DNA from: Prorocentrum cordatum
Lineage: Eukaryota > Sar > Dinophyceae > Prorocentrales > Prorocentraceae
DNA length: 64,000 nucleotides
NCBI GenBank assembly: GCA_963575745.1
Contig: CAUYUJ010014205.1
Coordinates: 792,674 to 856,673, forward strand
Reading direction: 5' to 3'
Shown: piece by piece, positions 42,081-55,784 of the stretch
How the letters are laid out: each line of letters starts with the position of its first letter
Numbering within the stretch: the stretch's first letter is position 1
Position numbers and translations under genes: made by a program
Notes under the pieces: model-generated
Database searches by the model: none
What the model saw: only the letters and a program-made list of their open reading frames with translations
What the model was told of the DNA's origin: nothing

Positions 42081-43711
42081 CTGCTCTTCTGACGCGCCCC
42101 CGAACTTGCGCTTGGATTGCAACTTTGCCGGCGTACTTCGCCTCTACCGCTTTCGGATGCCCGGTGACAGCACGCATTGCTTCCGCAAGCCCCCGCGGGC
42201 CCCACGGGCCACGTAAGACAACCAATCCCCACAGGCGCCGCAAGTCCCGATGGCCCCATGAGTCCCACCTGCGTCGCAGGCCCCGCAAGCCGGACTGCTC
42301 TCGCAGGTCCCAGGAGGCCGCGTGCGTCGCACGGGTCCCACGTGCCACAGATGCCCCCCAGGCCCCCGATAAGTGGCATGTCCCATGGGCGTCGCAGGCC
42401 TCGCAGGTTCACAGGCCTCACGGGCAACGGACGCCCCCCCTCTCCCCCTCCCAGGGCCCGCAGGTATCGCGGGCCCCACAGGGCCCCCTCTAGTCCTACG
42501 GGCGTCGCAAGTCTTCCAGGTCTCACTGCCCCTTCAAGCATTGCAGGTCCCGCAGGTGCCGCAGGCCGCACCTGCCCCGCAGGCCCCGCAGGTTGCGCCT
42601 CCAGGCCGCGCTGCACTTGCCGCGGCGTCATCAGGCGTCGCCAGGACGACGCGGCGGTGCGATCGCCGGGAATGGCGTTCAGGGATGTGCCTTTTGTATA
42701 AGCCGAGCCACGGCGATTTGTGGGATCTCTGCGTGGCTCGGACGAAACGATGGCGACATCGCCGCGAATTGCTGTCTCGGACGTTACGATGCGTTCGGTC
42801 CTAGCCTGGCTAGGACGAAGGGATGATGCCAGGAATGGCGTTCTGGGACATTACGATTTGTTCGGTCCTAGCCTGGCTAGGACGAAACGATGATGAGATT
42901 GCCAGGAATGGCGTTCTAGGACGTTGCGATTTTTGCGGTCATAGCCTGGCTAGGACCAAACGAACACGAACGCCACGAAGCGCGATAGGGTTGCAACTTT
43001 CCAACGTTACGAATCACTTTTTGGAGCTCTCGCTTGGTACTTCCTCACAAAAGCGACGCCGATCGTAACGCTGAGTGCGGTTAAATCAGAGTAAATGAAA
43101 TTCTTTTTGCAAGAATATTCAAAGTTACGATCGGTGAGGAAGTATTAAGCGAGAGCTCCAACAAGTGATTCGTAACGTCGGAAAGTTGCAACCCTATCGA
43201 GCTTCGTGGCTTTCGTGTTCGTTTGGTCTGAGCCAGGCTAGGACCGCAAAAATCGTAACGTCCTAGAGCGCCATTCCTGGCAATCTCATCACCGTTTCGT
43301 CCTAGCCAGGCTAGGACCGTACAACATCGTAATGTCCGAGAACGCCATACCTGGCAATCTATTCATCGTTTCGTCTTAGCCATTCAAATTGAATTAATTC
43401 ATTATCATGTCCCAGAACACTGTTCCTGGCATTATCATCGTCGTTTCGTGTAAGCAACGCGAGGTCATGCAAAGTCATTGTTTTGCGTGGATATGTGTGC
43501 GGTGTTTCGCGTTTCGCGGCGTTGCTTTAAATTCTGCCCTGGCCTACAGCGTTGTCTTTGCCACCTGGGTTGCGCGCCGTGCGCCGCGCCGCATAGATTG
43601 CATCGTCTGGATGTGAAAATATCGATGTTCGGGTTCGAATTGCCTGGGGGTCGATTGCGATATGTCACGCGACGCGCGAAGAAGCGGTGCCAAATTAATG
43701 TTGCCAGAAGG
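42081..43711 (+). repeat. Unit U2, forward, complete
   Basis: 1631 bp. GC block 42180-42620; arms about 42800-43073 and 43118-43390. The right arm has lost about 20 bp next to the spacer (TCGGTGAGGAAGT). Confidence 0.85.
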
Positions 43712-43742
43712 CCGTTTTTGCGCTAATCATTTACAGCCGCGG
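43712..43742 (+). mobile_element. Internally deleted remnant of the end module
   Basis: CCGTTTTTGCGCTAATCATT, then TACAGCCGCGG, lies exactly where the 242-bp module sits in other units, keeping only its two ends. Confidence 0.65.
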
Positions 43743-44740
43743 CTGCCATTTTGACACGGCCCCAAACTTGTGCTTGGATTGCAACTTTGCCGGCGTACTA
43801 CGCCTCTACCGCTCTCAGATGCCCGCTGACATCGCGCATTGCTTCCGCAAGCCCCCGCGGGCCCCGCAGGCCCCACGGGCCACGTGAGACAACCGATCCC
43901 CACAGGCGCCGCAAGTCCCGATGGCCCCGCGAGTCCCACCTGCGTCGCAGGCCCCGCAAGCCGGACTGCTCTCGCAGGTCCCAGGAGGCCGCGTACGTCG
44001 CACGGGCCCCACGTGCCACAGACGCCCCCCAAGCCCCCGATAAGTGGCATGTCCCATGGGCGTCGCAGGCCTCACAGGTTCACAGTCCCACGGGCAACGG
44101 ACGCCCCCCCTCTCCCCCTCCCAGGGCCCGCAGGTATCACGGGCCCCACAGGGCGCGCAGGTCTCGCCGGTCTCACGGGCCCCGCGCGCAACAGGGCCCC
44201 CTCTAGTCCTACGGGCGTCGCAGGTCTTCCAGGTCTCACTGCCCCCTCAGGCATTGCAAGTCCCGCAGGCGCCGCAGGCCGCGCCTGCCCCGCAGGCCCC
44301 GCAGGTTGCGCTTCCAGGCCGCGCTGCAGTTGCCGCGGCGTCATCAGGCGTCACCAGGACGACGCGGCGGCGCGATCGCCGGGAATGGCGTTCAGGGAAG
44401 TGCCTTCTGTATAAGCCGAGCCACGACGACTTGTGGGATCTCTACGTGGCTCGGACGAAACGATGGCGACATCGCCACGAACTGCCATCTCGGACGTTAC
44501 GATGCGTTCGGTCCTAGCCTGGCTAGGACGAAACGAGGGTGATATTGCCAGGAATGGCGTTCTGGGACATTACAATGTTTGCAGTCATAGCCTGGCTAAG
44601 ACCAAACGAACACGAACGCCACGGAGCGCGATGGGGCTGCAACTTTCCAACGTGACGAATCACTTTTTGGACTTCATAACAAAAACGACGCCGATCGTAG
44701 CGTTGAGTGCGGTTAAATCAGGATAGCTAAAACTCTTTTA
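43743..44740 (+). repeat. Unit U3, forward, truncated
   Basis: GC block 43840-44350 and the left arm (to about 44706) are present. The right arm and tail are missing at the junction with the inverted part of the array. Confidence 0.8.
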
Positions 44741-45272
44741 AAAAGCTGCGGGACCTGCAGTGCCTGAAGGGGCAGTGAGACCTGGAAGACCTGCGACGCC
44801 CGTAGGACTAGAGGGGGCCCTGTTGCGCGCGGGGCCCGTGAGACTGGCGAGACCTGCGCGCCCTGTGGGGCCCGTGATACCTGCGGGCCCTGGGAGGGGG
44901 AGGGGGAGGGCGTCCGTCGCCCGCGGGGCCTGTGAACCTGCGAGGCCTGCGACGCCCATGGGACATGCCATTTATCAGGGGCCTGGGGGGCATCTGTGGC
45001 ACGTGGGACCCGTGCGACGCACGCGGCCTCTTGGGACCTGCGAGAGCAGTCCAGCTTGCGGGGCGTGCGACGCAGGTGGGACTCATGGGGCCATCGGGAC
45101 TTGCGGCGCCTGTGGGGATTGGTTGTCCTACGTGGCCCGTGGGGCCCGCGGGGCCCGCGGGGGCTTGCGGAAGCAATGCGTGATGTCACCGGGCATCTGA
45201 AAGCGGTAGAGGCGAAGTACGCCGGCAAAGTTGCAATCCAAGCGCAAGTTCGGGGGCGCGTCAGAATGGCAG
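44741..45272 (-). repeat. Unit U4, inverted, GC block only
   Basis: Joins U3 at about 44740 (AAAGCTGCGGGACCTGCAGT). It reads the GC block in reverse, ending GGCAG before the next CCTTCTGGCAAC. Confidence 0.8.
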
Positions 45273-46976
45273 CCTTCTGGCAACATTAACTCGGCACCGC
45301 TTCCTCATGCATCGCGTGACATATGGCAATCGACCCCCAGGCAATTCGAACGAACCCGAACATCGATATTTTCACATTCAGACGATGCAATCTATGCGGC
45401 GCGGCGCACGGCGCGCAACCCAGGTGGCAAAAACAACGCCGTAGGCCAGGGCAGAATTTTAAGCAACAACCGTGCAACGCGAAACACCGCAAACATATCC
45501 ACGCAAAACAATGACTTTGCATGACCTCGCGTTGCTTACACGAAACGACGATGAGAATGCCAGGAGCAATGTTCTGGGACATGATAATGGATTCAATTTG
45601 AATGGCTAAGACGAAACGATGAATAGATTGCCAGGAATGGCGTTTTGGGACGTCGCGATGTTGTGCGGTCCTTGCCTGGCTAGGACGAAACGGTGATGAT
45701 ATTGCCAGGAATTGCGCTTTTAGGGCGTTGCGAGTTTTGCGGCCCTAGCCTGGCTAAGACCAAACGAATACGAAAGCCACGAAGCTCGATAGGGCTGCAA
45801 CTTTCCATCGTTACGAATCACTTGTTGGAGCCCTCGCGTACTATTTCCTTACAAAAACGACGCCGATCGTAACGTTGAATATTTTTTTTAAAGAGAATTT
45901 TATGTATTCTGATATAACCGCACTCAACGTTACGATCGGCGTCGTTCTTGTGAGGAAGTACTAAGCGAGAGATCCAAAAAGTGATTCGTAACGTTGGAAA
46001 GTTGCAACCCTATCGCGCTTCGTGGCGTTCGTGTTCGTTTGGTCCTAACCAGCCTATGACCGCAAAAATCGCAACGTCCTAGATGGCCCATTCCTGGTAA
46101 TATCATCATCGTTTCGTCCTAGCCAGGCTAGGGCCGAACAAATCGTAATGTCCCAGAACGCCTTTCCTGGCAACCTCATCATCCCTTCGTCTTAGCCAGG
46201 CTATGACCGAACGCATCGCAACGTCCGAGACAGCAAGTCGTGGCGATGTCGCCATCGTTTCGTCCGAGCCACGCAGAGATCCCACAAATCGTCGTGGCTC
46301 GGCTTATACAAAAGGCACCTCCCTGAATGCCATTCCCGGCGATCGCACCGCCGCGTCGTCCTGGTGGCGCCTGATGACGCCGCGGCAACTGCAGCGCGGC
46401 CTGGATGCGCAACCTGCGGGGCCTACGGGGCAGGCGCGGCCTGCGGCGCCTGCGGGACCTGCAATGCCTGAAGGGGCAATGGGACCTGGAAGACCTGCGA
46501 CGCCCGTAGGACTAAAGGGGGCCCTGTTGCGCACGGGGCCCGTGAGACCGGCGAGACCTGCGCGCCCTGTGGGGCCCGTGATACCTGTGGGCCCTGGGAG
46601 GGGGAGAGGGGGGGCGTCCGCTGCCCGTGGGGCTTGTGGACCTGCGAGGCCTGCGACGCCCATGGGACATGCCACTTATCGGGGGCCTGGGGGGCATCTG
46701 TGGCACGTGGGACCCGTGCGACGCACGCGGCCTCCTGGGACCTGCGAGAGCAGTCCGGCGTGCGGGGCCTGCGACGCAGGTGGGACTCATGGGGCCATCG
46801 GGACTTGCGACGCCTGTGGGGATTGGTTGTCTTACGTGGCCCGTGGGGCCTGCGGTGCCCGCGGGGGCTTGCGGAAGCAATGCGCGATGTCAACGGGCAT
46901 CTGAGAGCGGTAGAGACGAAGTACGCCGGCGAAGTTGCAATCCAAGCACAAGTTTGGGACCGCGTCAAAATGGCAG
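45273..46976 (-). repeat. Unit U5, inverted, complete
   Basis: 1704 bp, starting CCTTCTGGCAACATTAACTC. Arms lie either side of about 45880-45920; GC block 46380-46910 reversed. Confidence 0.85.
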
Positions 46977-47218
46977 CCGTGGCTGTTAATAATTCACGCG
47001 AAAACCATTCGTAACGTTGAACTCCACCATGCAAAGACATAGAACACAACCTCGGCGTAGCCCGCCACGGGCGAAGGAAAAGTTCTTCCGTGGTTCGAGA
47101 TGAGTTTTTACATTTTCATTGGCTGCCAGACATCTTGCCGAAGCATTATTCCTGGGGCCTTTGAATGGCGAAATCCAACGTTACGAATTGATCTCGCGTT
47201 AATTCTTTACATCCACGG
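46977..47218 (-). mobile_element. End module, copy 2, inverted
   Basis: 242 bp, CCGTGGCTGTTAATAATTCA to CTTTACATCCACGG. It lies between GGCAG and CCTTCTGG, the inverse of the site used in the forward units. Confidence 0.8.
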
Positions 47219-47815
47219 CCTTCTGGCAACATTAACTCGGCACCGCTTCTTCACGCATCGCGTGGCATATCGCAATCGACCCCCAGGCAATTCGAACCCG
47301 AACATCGATATTTTCACATCCAGACGATGCAATCTATGCGGCGCGGCGCACGGCGCGCAACCCAGGTGGCAAAACAACGCTGTAGGCCAGGGCAGAATTT
47401 AAAGCAACGCCGTGCAACGCGAAACACCGCAGACATATCCATGCAACACAATGACTTTGCATGACCTCGCGTTGCTTACGCGAAACGACGATGAGAATGC
47501 CAGGAGCAGTGTTCTGGGACATGATAACGAATTCAATTTGAATGGCTAGAGCGAAACGATGCATAGATTGCCAGGAATTGCGTTCTGGGACATTACGATG
47601 TTGTTCGGTCCTAGCCTGGCTAGGACGAAACGATGATGAGATTGCCAGGAATGGCGTTCTAGGACGTTACGATTTTTGCGGCCCTAGCCTGGCTAAGACC
47701 AAACGAACACGAAAGCCACGAAGCTCGATAGGGTTGCAACTTTCCAACGTTACGAATCACTTGTTGGAGCTCTCGCTTAATACTTCCTAACAAAAACGAC
47801 GCCGATCGTAACGTG
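47219..47815 (-). repeat. Unit U6, inverted, partial
   Basis: Tail and one arm only. It ends at GATCGTAACG, where forward sequence begins. Confidence 0.75.
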
Positions 47816-48848
47816 CCGCAGGCCGCGCCTGCCCCGCAGGCCCCGCAGGTTGCGCATCCAGGCCGCGCTGCACTTGCCGCTGCGTCATCAGGCGTCACCA
47901 GGACGACGCGGCGGCGCGATCGCCGGGAATGGCGTTCAGGGAGGTGCCTTCTGTATAAGCCGAGCCACGACGACTTGTGGGATCTCTGCGTGGCTCGGAC
48001 GAAACAATGGCGACATCGCCACGAGTTGCCGTCTCGGACGTTACGATGCGTTCGGTCCTAGCCTGGCTAAGACGAAGGGATGATGAGGTTGCCAGGAATG
48101 GCGTTCTGGGACATTGCGATTTGATCGGTCCTAGCCTGGCTAAGGCGAAACGGTGATGATATTGCCAGGAATGGCGTTCTAGGACGTTACGATGTTTGCA
48201 GTCATAGCCTGGCTATGACCAAACGAACACGAACGCCACGAAGCGCGATAGGGCTGCAACTTTCCAACGTTACGAATTACTTTTTGGAACTCTCGCTTAG
48301 CACTTCCTGACAAAAACGACGCCGATCGCAACGTTGACGAGCTTCGTGGCTTTCGTGTTCGTTTGGTCTTAACCAGGCTAGGGCCGCAAAAATCGCAACG
48401 TCCTAGAACGCAATTCCTGGCAATCTCATCATCGTTTCGTCCTAGCCAGGCTAGGACCGATCAACATCGCAATGTCCCAGAACGCCATTCCTGGCAATCT
48501 ATTCATCGTTTCGTTTTAGCAATTCAAATTGAATTCATTATCATGTCCCAGAACACTGTTCCTGGCATTCTCATCGTCGTTTCGCGTAAGCAACGCGAGG
48601 TCATGCAAAGCAATTGTTTTGCGTGGATATGTTTGCGGTGTTTCGCGTTGCACGGCGTTGCTTACAATTCTGCCCTGGCCTACAGCGTTGTTTTTGCCAC
48701 CTGGGTTGCGCGCCGTGCGCCGCGCCGCATAGATTGCATCGTCTGGATGTGAAAATATCCATGTTCGGGTTCGAATTGCCTGGGGGGTCGATTGCGATAT
48801 GTCACGCGACGCGTGAAGAAGCGGTGCCGAGTTAATGTTGCCAGAAGG
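47816..48848 (+). repeat. Unit U7, forward, partial
   Basis: Begins inside the GC block (TGCCGCAGGCCGCGCCTGCC). Its two arms meet with no spacer at about 48337, because the inner parts are deleted. Confidence 0.75.
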
Positions 48849-49083
48849 CCGTGGATGTAAAGAATCAGCGCGAAATCAATTCGTAACGTTGGATTTCGCC
48901 ATTCAAAGGCCCTAGGAATAATGCTTCGGCAAGATGTCTGGCAGCCAATGAAAATGTAAACAATAAACGCGAACCACGGAAGAACTTTTCCTTCGCCCGT
49001 GGCGGGTTACGCCGAGGTTGTGTTCTATCTCTTTGCATGGCGGAGTTCAACGTTACGAATGGTTTTCGCGTTTACAGCCACGG
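48849..49083 (+). mobile_element. End module, copy 3, forward
   Basis: 235 bp, CCGTGGATGTAAAGAATCAG to TTTACAGCCACGG, between CCAGAAGG and CTGCCATTTTGAC. Confidence 0.8.
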
Positions 49084-50778
49084 CTGCCATTTTGACACGG
49101 CCCCAAATTTGTGCTTGGATTGCAGCTTTGCCGGCGTACTTCGCCTCTACCGCTCTCAGATGCCCGTCGACATCGCGCATTGCCTCCGCAAGCCCCCGCG
49201 GGCCCCGCGGGCCCCACGGGCCACGTAAGACCACCAATCCCCACAGGCGCCGCAAGTCCCGATGGCCCCATGAGTCCCACCTGCGTCGCAGGCCCCGCAA
49301 GCCGGACTGCTCTCGCAGGTCCCAAGAGGCCCCGAGCGTCGCACGGGCCCCACGTGCCACAGATGCCCCCCAGGCCCCCGATAAGTGGCATGTCCCATGG
49401 GCGTCGCAGGCCTCGCAGCTCCACATGTCCCACGGGCGACGGACGCCCCCCCTCTCCCCCTCCCAGGGCCCGCAGGTATCACGGGCCCCACAGGGCGCGC
49501 AGGTCTCGCCAGTCTCACGGGCCCCGCGCGCAACAAGGTCCCCTTTAGTCCTACGGGCGTCGCAGGTCTTCCAGGTCTCACTGCCCCTTCAGGCATTGCA
49601 GGTCCCGCAGGCGCCCCAGGCCGCACCTGCCCCGCAGGCCCCGCAGGTTGCGCCTCCAGGCCGCGCTGCAGTTGCCGCGGCGTCATCAGGCGCCACCACG
49701 ACGACGCGGCGGCGCGATCGCCGGGAATGGCGTTCAGGGAGGTGCCTTCTGTATAAGCCGAGCCACGACGATTTGTGGGATCTCTGCGTGGCTCGGACGA
49801 AACGATGGCGACGTCGCCGCGAATTGCTGTCTCGGAAGTTACGATGCGTTCGGTCCTAGCCTGGCTAAGACGAAGGGATGATGAGGTTGCCAGGAATGGC
49901 GTTCTGGGACATTACGATTTGTTCGGCCCTAGCCTGGCTAGGACGAAACGATGATGATATGACCAGGAATGGCGTTCTAGGACGTTCCGATTTTTGCAGT
50001 CATAGCCTGGCTAAGACCAAACGAACACGAACGCCACGAAGCGCGATAGGGTTGCAACTTTCCAACGTCACGAATCACTTTTTGGAGCTCTCGCTTAGTA
50101 CTTCCTCACAAAAACGACGCCGATCGTAACGTTGAGCGCGGCTAAATCAAAATAACTAATTCTTTTTAAAAAGAATATTCAATGTTACGATCGGCGTCGT
50201 TTTTGTGAGGAAGTACTAAGCGAGAGCCCCAACAAGTGATTCGTAACGTTGGAAAGTTGCAACCCTATCGAGCTTCGTGGCTTTCGTGATCGTTTGGTCT
50301 TAGCCAGGCGAGGGCCGCAAAAATCGTAACATCCTAGAACGCCATTCCTGGCAATATCAGCATCGTTTCGTCCTAGCCAGCCTAGGACCGAACAGAATCG
50401 TGACGCTCCAGAACGCCATTCCTGGCAATCTAATCATCGTTTCGTCTTAGCCATTCACATTGAATTCATTATCGTGTCCCAGAACATTGTTCCTGGCATT
50501 CTCATCGTCGCTTCGTGTAAATAACGCGAGGTCAGGCAAAGTCATTGTTTTGCGTGGATATGTTTGCGGTGTTTCGCGTTGCGCGGCGTTGCTTAAAATT
50601 CTGCCCTGGCCTACAGCGTTGTTTTTGCCACCTGGGCTGCGCGCCGTGCGCCGCGCCGCGTGGATTGCATCGTCTGGATGTGACAATATCGATGTTCGGG
50701 TTCGAATTGCCGGGGGGTCGATTGCGATATGTCACTCGATGCATGGAGAAGCGGTGCCGAGTTAAAGTTGCCAGAAGG
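49084..50778 (+). repeat. Unit U8, forward, complete
   Basis: 1695 bp. GC block 49190-49690; arms about 49855-50135 and 50185-50455. Confidence 0.85.
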
Positions 50779-52464
50779 CTGCCGTGTTGACGCGGCCCCA
50801 AACTTGCGCTTGGATTGCAACTTTGCAGGCGTACTTCGCCCCGGCCGCTTTCAGATGCCCGTTGACATCGCGCATTGCTTCCGCGAGCCTCCGCGGGCCC
50901 CGCGGGCCGCGTGAGACAACCAATCCCCGCGGGCGCCGCAAGTCCTGATGGCCCCATGAGTCCCACCTGCGTCGCAGGCCCCGCAAGCCGGACTGCTCTC
51001 GCAGGTCCCAGGAGGCCGCGTACGTCGCACGGGTCCCACGTGCCGCAGATGCCCCCCAGGCCCCCGATAAGTGGCATGTCCCATGGGCGTCGCAGGCCTC
51101 GCAGGTTCACAGGCCCGACGGGCAACGGACGCCCCCCCTCTCCCCCTCCCAGGGCCCGTAGGTACCACGGGCCCCACAGGGCGCGCAGGTCTCGCCGGTC
51201 TCACGGGCCCCGCACGCAACAAGGCTCCCTCTAGTCCTACGGGCGTCGCAGTCTTCCAAGTCTCACTGCCCCTTCAAGCATTGCAGGTCCCGCAGGTGCC
51301 GCAGGCCGCACCTGCCCCGCAGGCCCCGCAGGTTGCGCCTCCAGGCCGCGCTGCAATTGCCGCGGCGTCATCAGGCGCCACCAGGACGACGCGGCGGTGC
51401 GATCGCCGGGAATGGCGTTCAGGGAGGTGCCTTCTGTAAAAGCCGAGCCACGACGATTTGTGGGATCTCTGCGTGGCTCGGACGAAGCGATGGCGACATC
51501 GCCGCGAATTGCTGTCTCGGACGTTACGATGCGTTCGGTCCTAGCCTGGCTAAGACGAAGGGATGATGAGGTTGCCAGGAATGGCGTTCTGGGACATTAC
51601 GATTTGTTCGGTCCTAGCCTGGCTAAGACGAAACGATGACGATATTGCCGGGAATGGCGTTCTAGGACGTTCCAATTTTTGCGGTCATAGCCCAGCTAAG
51701 ACCAAACAAACACGAACGCCACGAAACGCGATAGGGTTGCAACTTCCCAACGTTACGAATCACTTTTTGGAGCTCTCGCTTAGTACTTCCTCACAAAAAC
51801 GACGCCGATCGTAACGTTGAGTGCAATTTAATTAGAATAACTAAAATTCTTTTTAGAAGAATATTCAACGTTACGATCGGCGTCGCTTTTGTGATGAAGT
51901 ATTAAGCGAGAGCTCCAACAAGTGATTCGTAACGTTGGAAAGTTGCAACCCTATCGAGCTTCGTGGCTTTCGTGATCGTTTGGTCTTAGCCAGGCTAGGG
52001 CCGCAAAAACCGCAATGTCCTCGAACGCCATTCTTGGTAATCTCATCATCGTTTCGTCCTAGCCAGGCTAGGACCGAACAAAATCGTAATGTCCCAGAAC
52101 GCCATTCCTGGCAATCTAATCGTCGTTTCGTCGTAGCCGTTCAAATCGAATTCATTATCATGTCCCAGAACACTGTTCCTGGCATTCTCATCGTCGCTTC
52201 GCGTAAGCAACGCGAGGTCATGCAAAGTCAGTGTTTTGCGTGGATGTGTCTGCGGCGTTTCGCGTTGCACGGCGTTGCTTCAAATGCTGCCCTGGTCTGC
52301 AACGTTGTTTTTGCCACCTGGGTTGCGCGCCGTGCGCCGCGCCGCATAGATTGCTTCGTCTGGATGTGAAAATATCGATGTTCGGGTTAGAAATGCCTGG
52401 GGGTCGATTGCGAGATGTCACGCAATGCGTGAAGAAGCGGTGCCGAGTTAACGTTGCCAGAAAG
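50779..52464 (+). repeat. Unit U9, forward, complete
   Basis: 1686 bp, joined to U8 with no end module (AGAAGGCTGCCGTGTTGACG). Arms about 51535-51818 and 51867-52140. Confidence 0.85.
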
Positions 52465-54098
52465 GCCTGCCATTTTGACACGGCCCCAAACTTGTGCTTG
52501 GATTGCAACTTTGCCGGCGCACTTCGCCTCTACCGCTCTCAGATGCCCGCTGACATCGCGCGTTGCTTCCGCAAGCCCCCGCGGGCCCCACGGGCCACGT
52601 AAGACAACCAATCCCCACAGGCGCCGCACGTCCCGATGGCCCCGTGAGTCCCACCTGCGTCGCAGGCCCCGCAAGCCGGACTGCTCTCGCAGGTCCCAGG
52701 AGGCCCCGTGCCTCGCACGGGCCCCACGTGCCACAGATGTCCCGTGCCTGACAGGTTCACAAGCCCCACGGGCAACGGACGCCCCCCCTCTCCCCCTCCC
52801 AGGGCCCACAGGCATCACGGGCCCCACAGGGCGCGCAGGTCTCGCCAGTCTCACGGGCCCCGCGCGCCACAGGGCCCTCTCTAGTCCTACGGGCGTCGCA
52901 GGTCTTCCAGGTCTCACTGCCCCTTCAGGCATTGTAGGTCCCGCAGGCGCCGCAGGCCGCGCCTGCCCCGCAGGCCCCGCAGGTTGCGCCTCCAGGCCGC
53001 GCTGCAATTGCCGCGGCGTCGTCAGGCGTCAGCAGGACGACGCGGCGGCGCGATCGCCGGGAATGGCGTTCAGGGAAATGCCTTTTGCATCAGCCGAGCC
53101 ACGACGATTTGTGGGATCTCTGCGTGGCTCGGACGAAACGATGGCGACATCGCCACGAATTGCTGTCTCGGACGTTACGATGCGTTCGGTCCTAGCCTGG
53201 CTAGGACGAAGAGATGATGAGGTTGCCAGGAATGGCGTTCTGGGACATTACGATTTGTTCGGCCCTAGCCTGGCCAGGACGAAACGATGATGATATTACC
53301 AGGAATGGCGTTCGAGGACGCTGCGATTTTTGCGGTGCTAGCCTGGTTAAGACCAAACGAACGCGAACGCCACGAAACGCGATAGGGTTGCAACTTCCCA
53401 ACGTTACGAATCACTTTTTGGAGCTCTCGCTTAGTACTTCCTCACAAAAGCGACGCCGATCGTAACGTTGAATGCGGTTAAATCAGAATAGAATTCTTTT
53501 AAAAGAATATTCAACGTTACGATCGGCGTCGCTTTTGTGAGGAAGTATTAAGCGAGAGCTCCAACAAGTGATTCGTAACGTTGGAAAGATGCAACCCTGT
53601 CGAGCTTCGTGGCTTTCGTGTTCGTTTGGTCTTAGCCAGGCTAGGGCCGCAAAAATCGTAACGTCCTAGAACGCCATTCCTGGCAATCTCATCATCGTTT
53701 CGTCCTAGCCAGGGCAAGACCGAACAGAATCGTGACGTCCCAGAACGCCATTCCTGGCAATCTAATCATCGTTTCGTCTTAGCCGTTCAAATCGAATTCA
53801 TTATCATGTCCCAGAACACTGTTCCTGGCATTATCATCGTCGTTTCGTGTAAGCAACGCGAGGTCATGCAAAATCATTGTTTTGCGTGGATATGTCTGCG
53901 GCGTTTCGCGTTGCACGGCGTTGCTTCAAATGCTGCCCTGGTCTACAACGTTGTTTTTGCCACCTGGGTTGCGCGCCGCATAGATTGCATCGTCTGGATG
54001 TGAAAATATCGATGTTCGGGTTCGAATTGCCTGGGGGCCGATTGCGATATGTCACTCGACGCATGAAGAAGCGGTGCCGAGTTAATGTTGCCAGAAGG
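52465..54098 (+). repeat. Unit U10, forward, complete
   Basis: 1634 bp. It has a short deletion in the GC block (near 52740, CAGATGTCCCGTGCC). Arms about 53185-53470 and 53508-53790. Confidence 0.85.
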
Positions 54099-55784
54099 CT
54101 GCCATTTTGACGCGGCCCCAAACTTGCGCTTGGATTGCAACTTTGCCGGCGTACTTCGCCTCTACCGCTTTCAGATGCCCGTTGACATCGCGCATTGCTT
54201 CTGCAAGCCCCCGCGGGCCCCACGGGCCACGTAAGACAACCAATCCCCACAGGCGCCGCAAGTCCCGATGGCCCCATGAGCCCCGCCTGCGTCGCAGGCC
54301 CCGCAAGCCGGACTGCTCTCGCAGGTCCCAGGAGGCCGCGTGCGTCGCACGGGTCCCACGTGCCACAGATGCCCCCCAGGCCTCCGATAAGTGGCATGTC
54401 CCATGGGCGTCGCAGGCCTGACAGGTTCACAAGCCCCACGGGCAACGGACGCCCCCCCTCTCCCCCTCCCAGGGCTCACAAGTATCGCGGGCCCCACAGG
54501 GCGCGCAGGTCTCGCCGGTCTCACGGGCCCCGCACGCAACAAGGCCCCCTCTAGTCCTACGGGCGTCGCAGGTCTTCCAGTCTCACTGCCCCTCCAGGCA
54601 TTGCAGGTCCGGCAGGTGCCGCAGGCCGCGCCTGCCCCGCAGGCCCCGCAGGTTGCGCCTCCAGGCCGCGCTGCAATTGCCGCGGCGTCCTCAGGCGTCA
54701 CCAGGACGACGCGGCGGTGCGATCGCCGGGAATGGCGTTCAGGGAGGTGCCTTCTGTATAAGCCGAACCACGACGACTTGTGGGATCTCTGCGTGGCTCG
54801 GACGAAACGATGGCGACATCGCCACGACTTGCTGTCTCGGACGTTACGATGCGTTCGGTCCTAGCCTGGCTGGGATGAAGGGATGATGAGGTTGCCAGGA
54901 ATGGCGTCCTGGGACATTACGATTTGTTCGGTCCTAGCCTGGCCAGGACGAAACGATGATGATATTGCCAGGAATTGCGTTCTAGGACGTTCCGATTTCT
55001 GCGGTCATCGCCTGGCTAGGACCAAACGAACGCGAACGCCACGAAGCGCGATAGGGTTGCAACTTTCCAATGTTACGAATCACTTTTTGGAGCTCTCGCT
55101 TAGTACTTCCTCACAACAACGACGCCGATCGTAACGTTGAGTGCGGCTAAATCAGAATAGCTAAAATTCTTTTTTAAAGAATATTCAACGTTACGATCGG
55201 CGTCGTTTTTGTGAGGAAGTATTAAGCGAGAGCTCCAACAAGTGATTCGTAACGTTGGGAAGTTGCAACCCTGTCGAGCTTCGTGGCTTTCGTGTTCGTT
55301 TGGTCTTAGCCAGGCTAGGGCCGCAAAAATCGCAACGTCCTAGAACGCCATTCCTGGCAATCTCATCATCGTTTCGTCCTAGCCAGGCTAGGACCGAACA
55401 AAGTCGTAATGTCCCAGAACGCCATTCCTGGCAATCTATTCGTCGTTTCGTCTTAGCCATTCAAATCGAATTCGTTATCATGTCCCAGAACACTGTTCCT
55501 GGCATTATCATCGTCGTTTCGTGTAAGCGACGCGAGGTCATGCAAAGTCATTGTTTTGCGTGGATGCCTGCGGTGTTTCGCGTTGCGCGGCGTTGCTTCA
55601 CATGCTGCCCTGGCCTACAGCGTTGTTTTTGCCACCTGGGTTGCGCGCCGTGCGCCGCGCCGCATAGATTGCATCGTCTGGATGTGAAAATATCGATGTT
55701 CGGGTTCGAACTGCGGGGTCGATTGCGATATGTCACTCGATGCATGAAGAAGCGGTGCCGGGTCGAGTTAATGTTGCCAGAAGG
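54099..55784 (+). repeat. Unit U11, forward, complete
   Basis: 1686 bp. Arms about 54855-55138 and 55186-55460. Followed by the right-hand end module. Confidence 0.85.
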
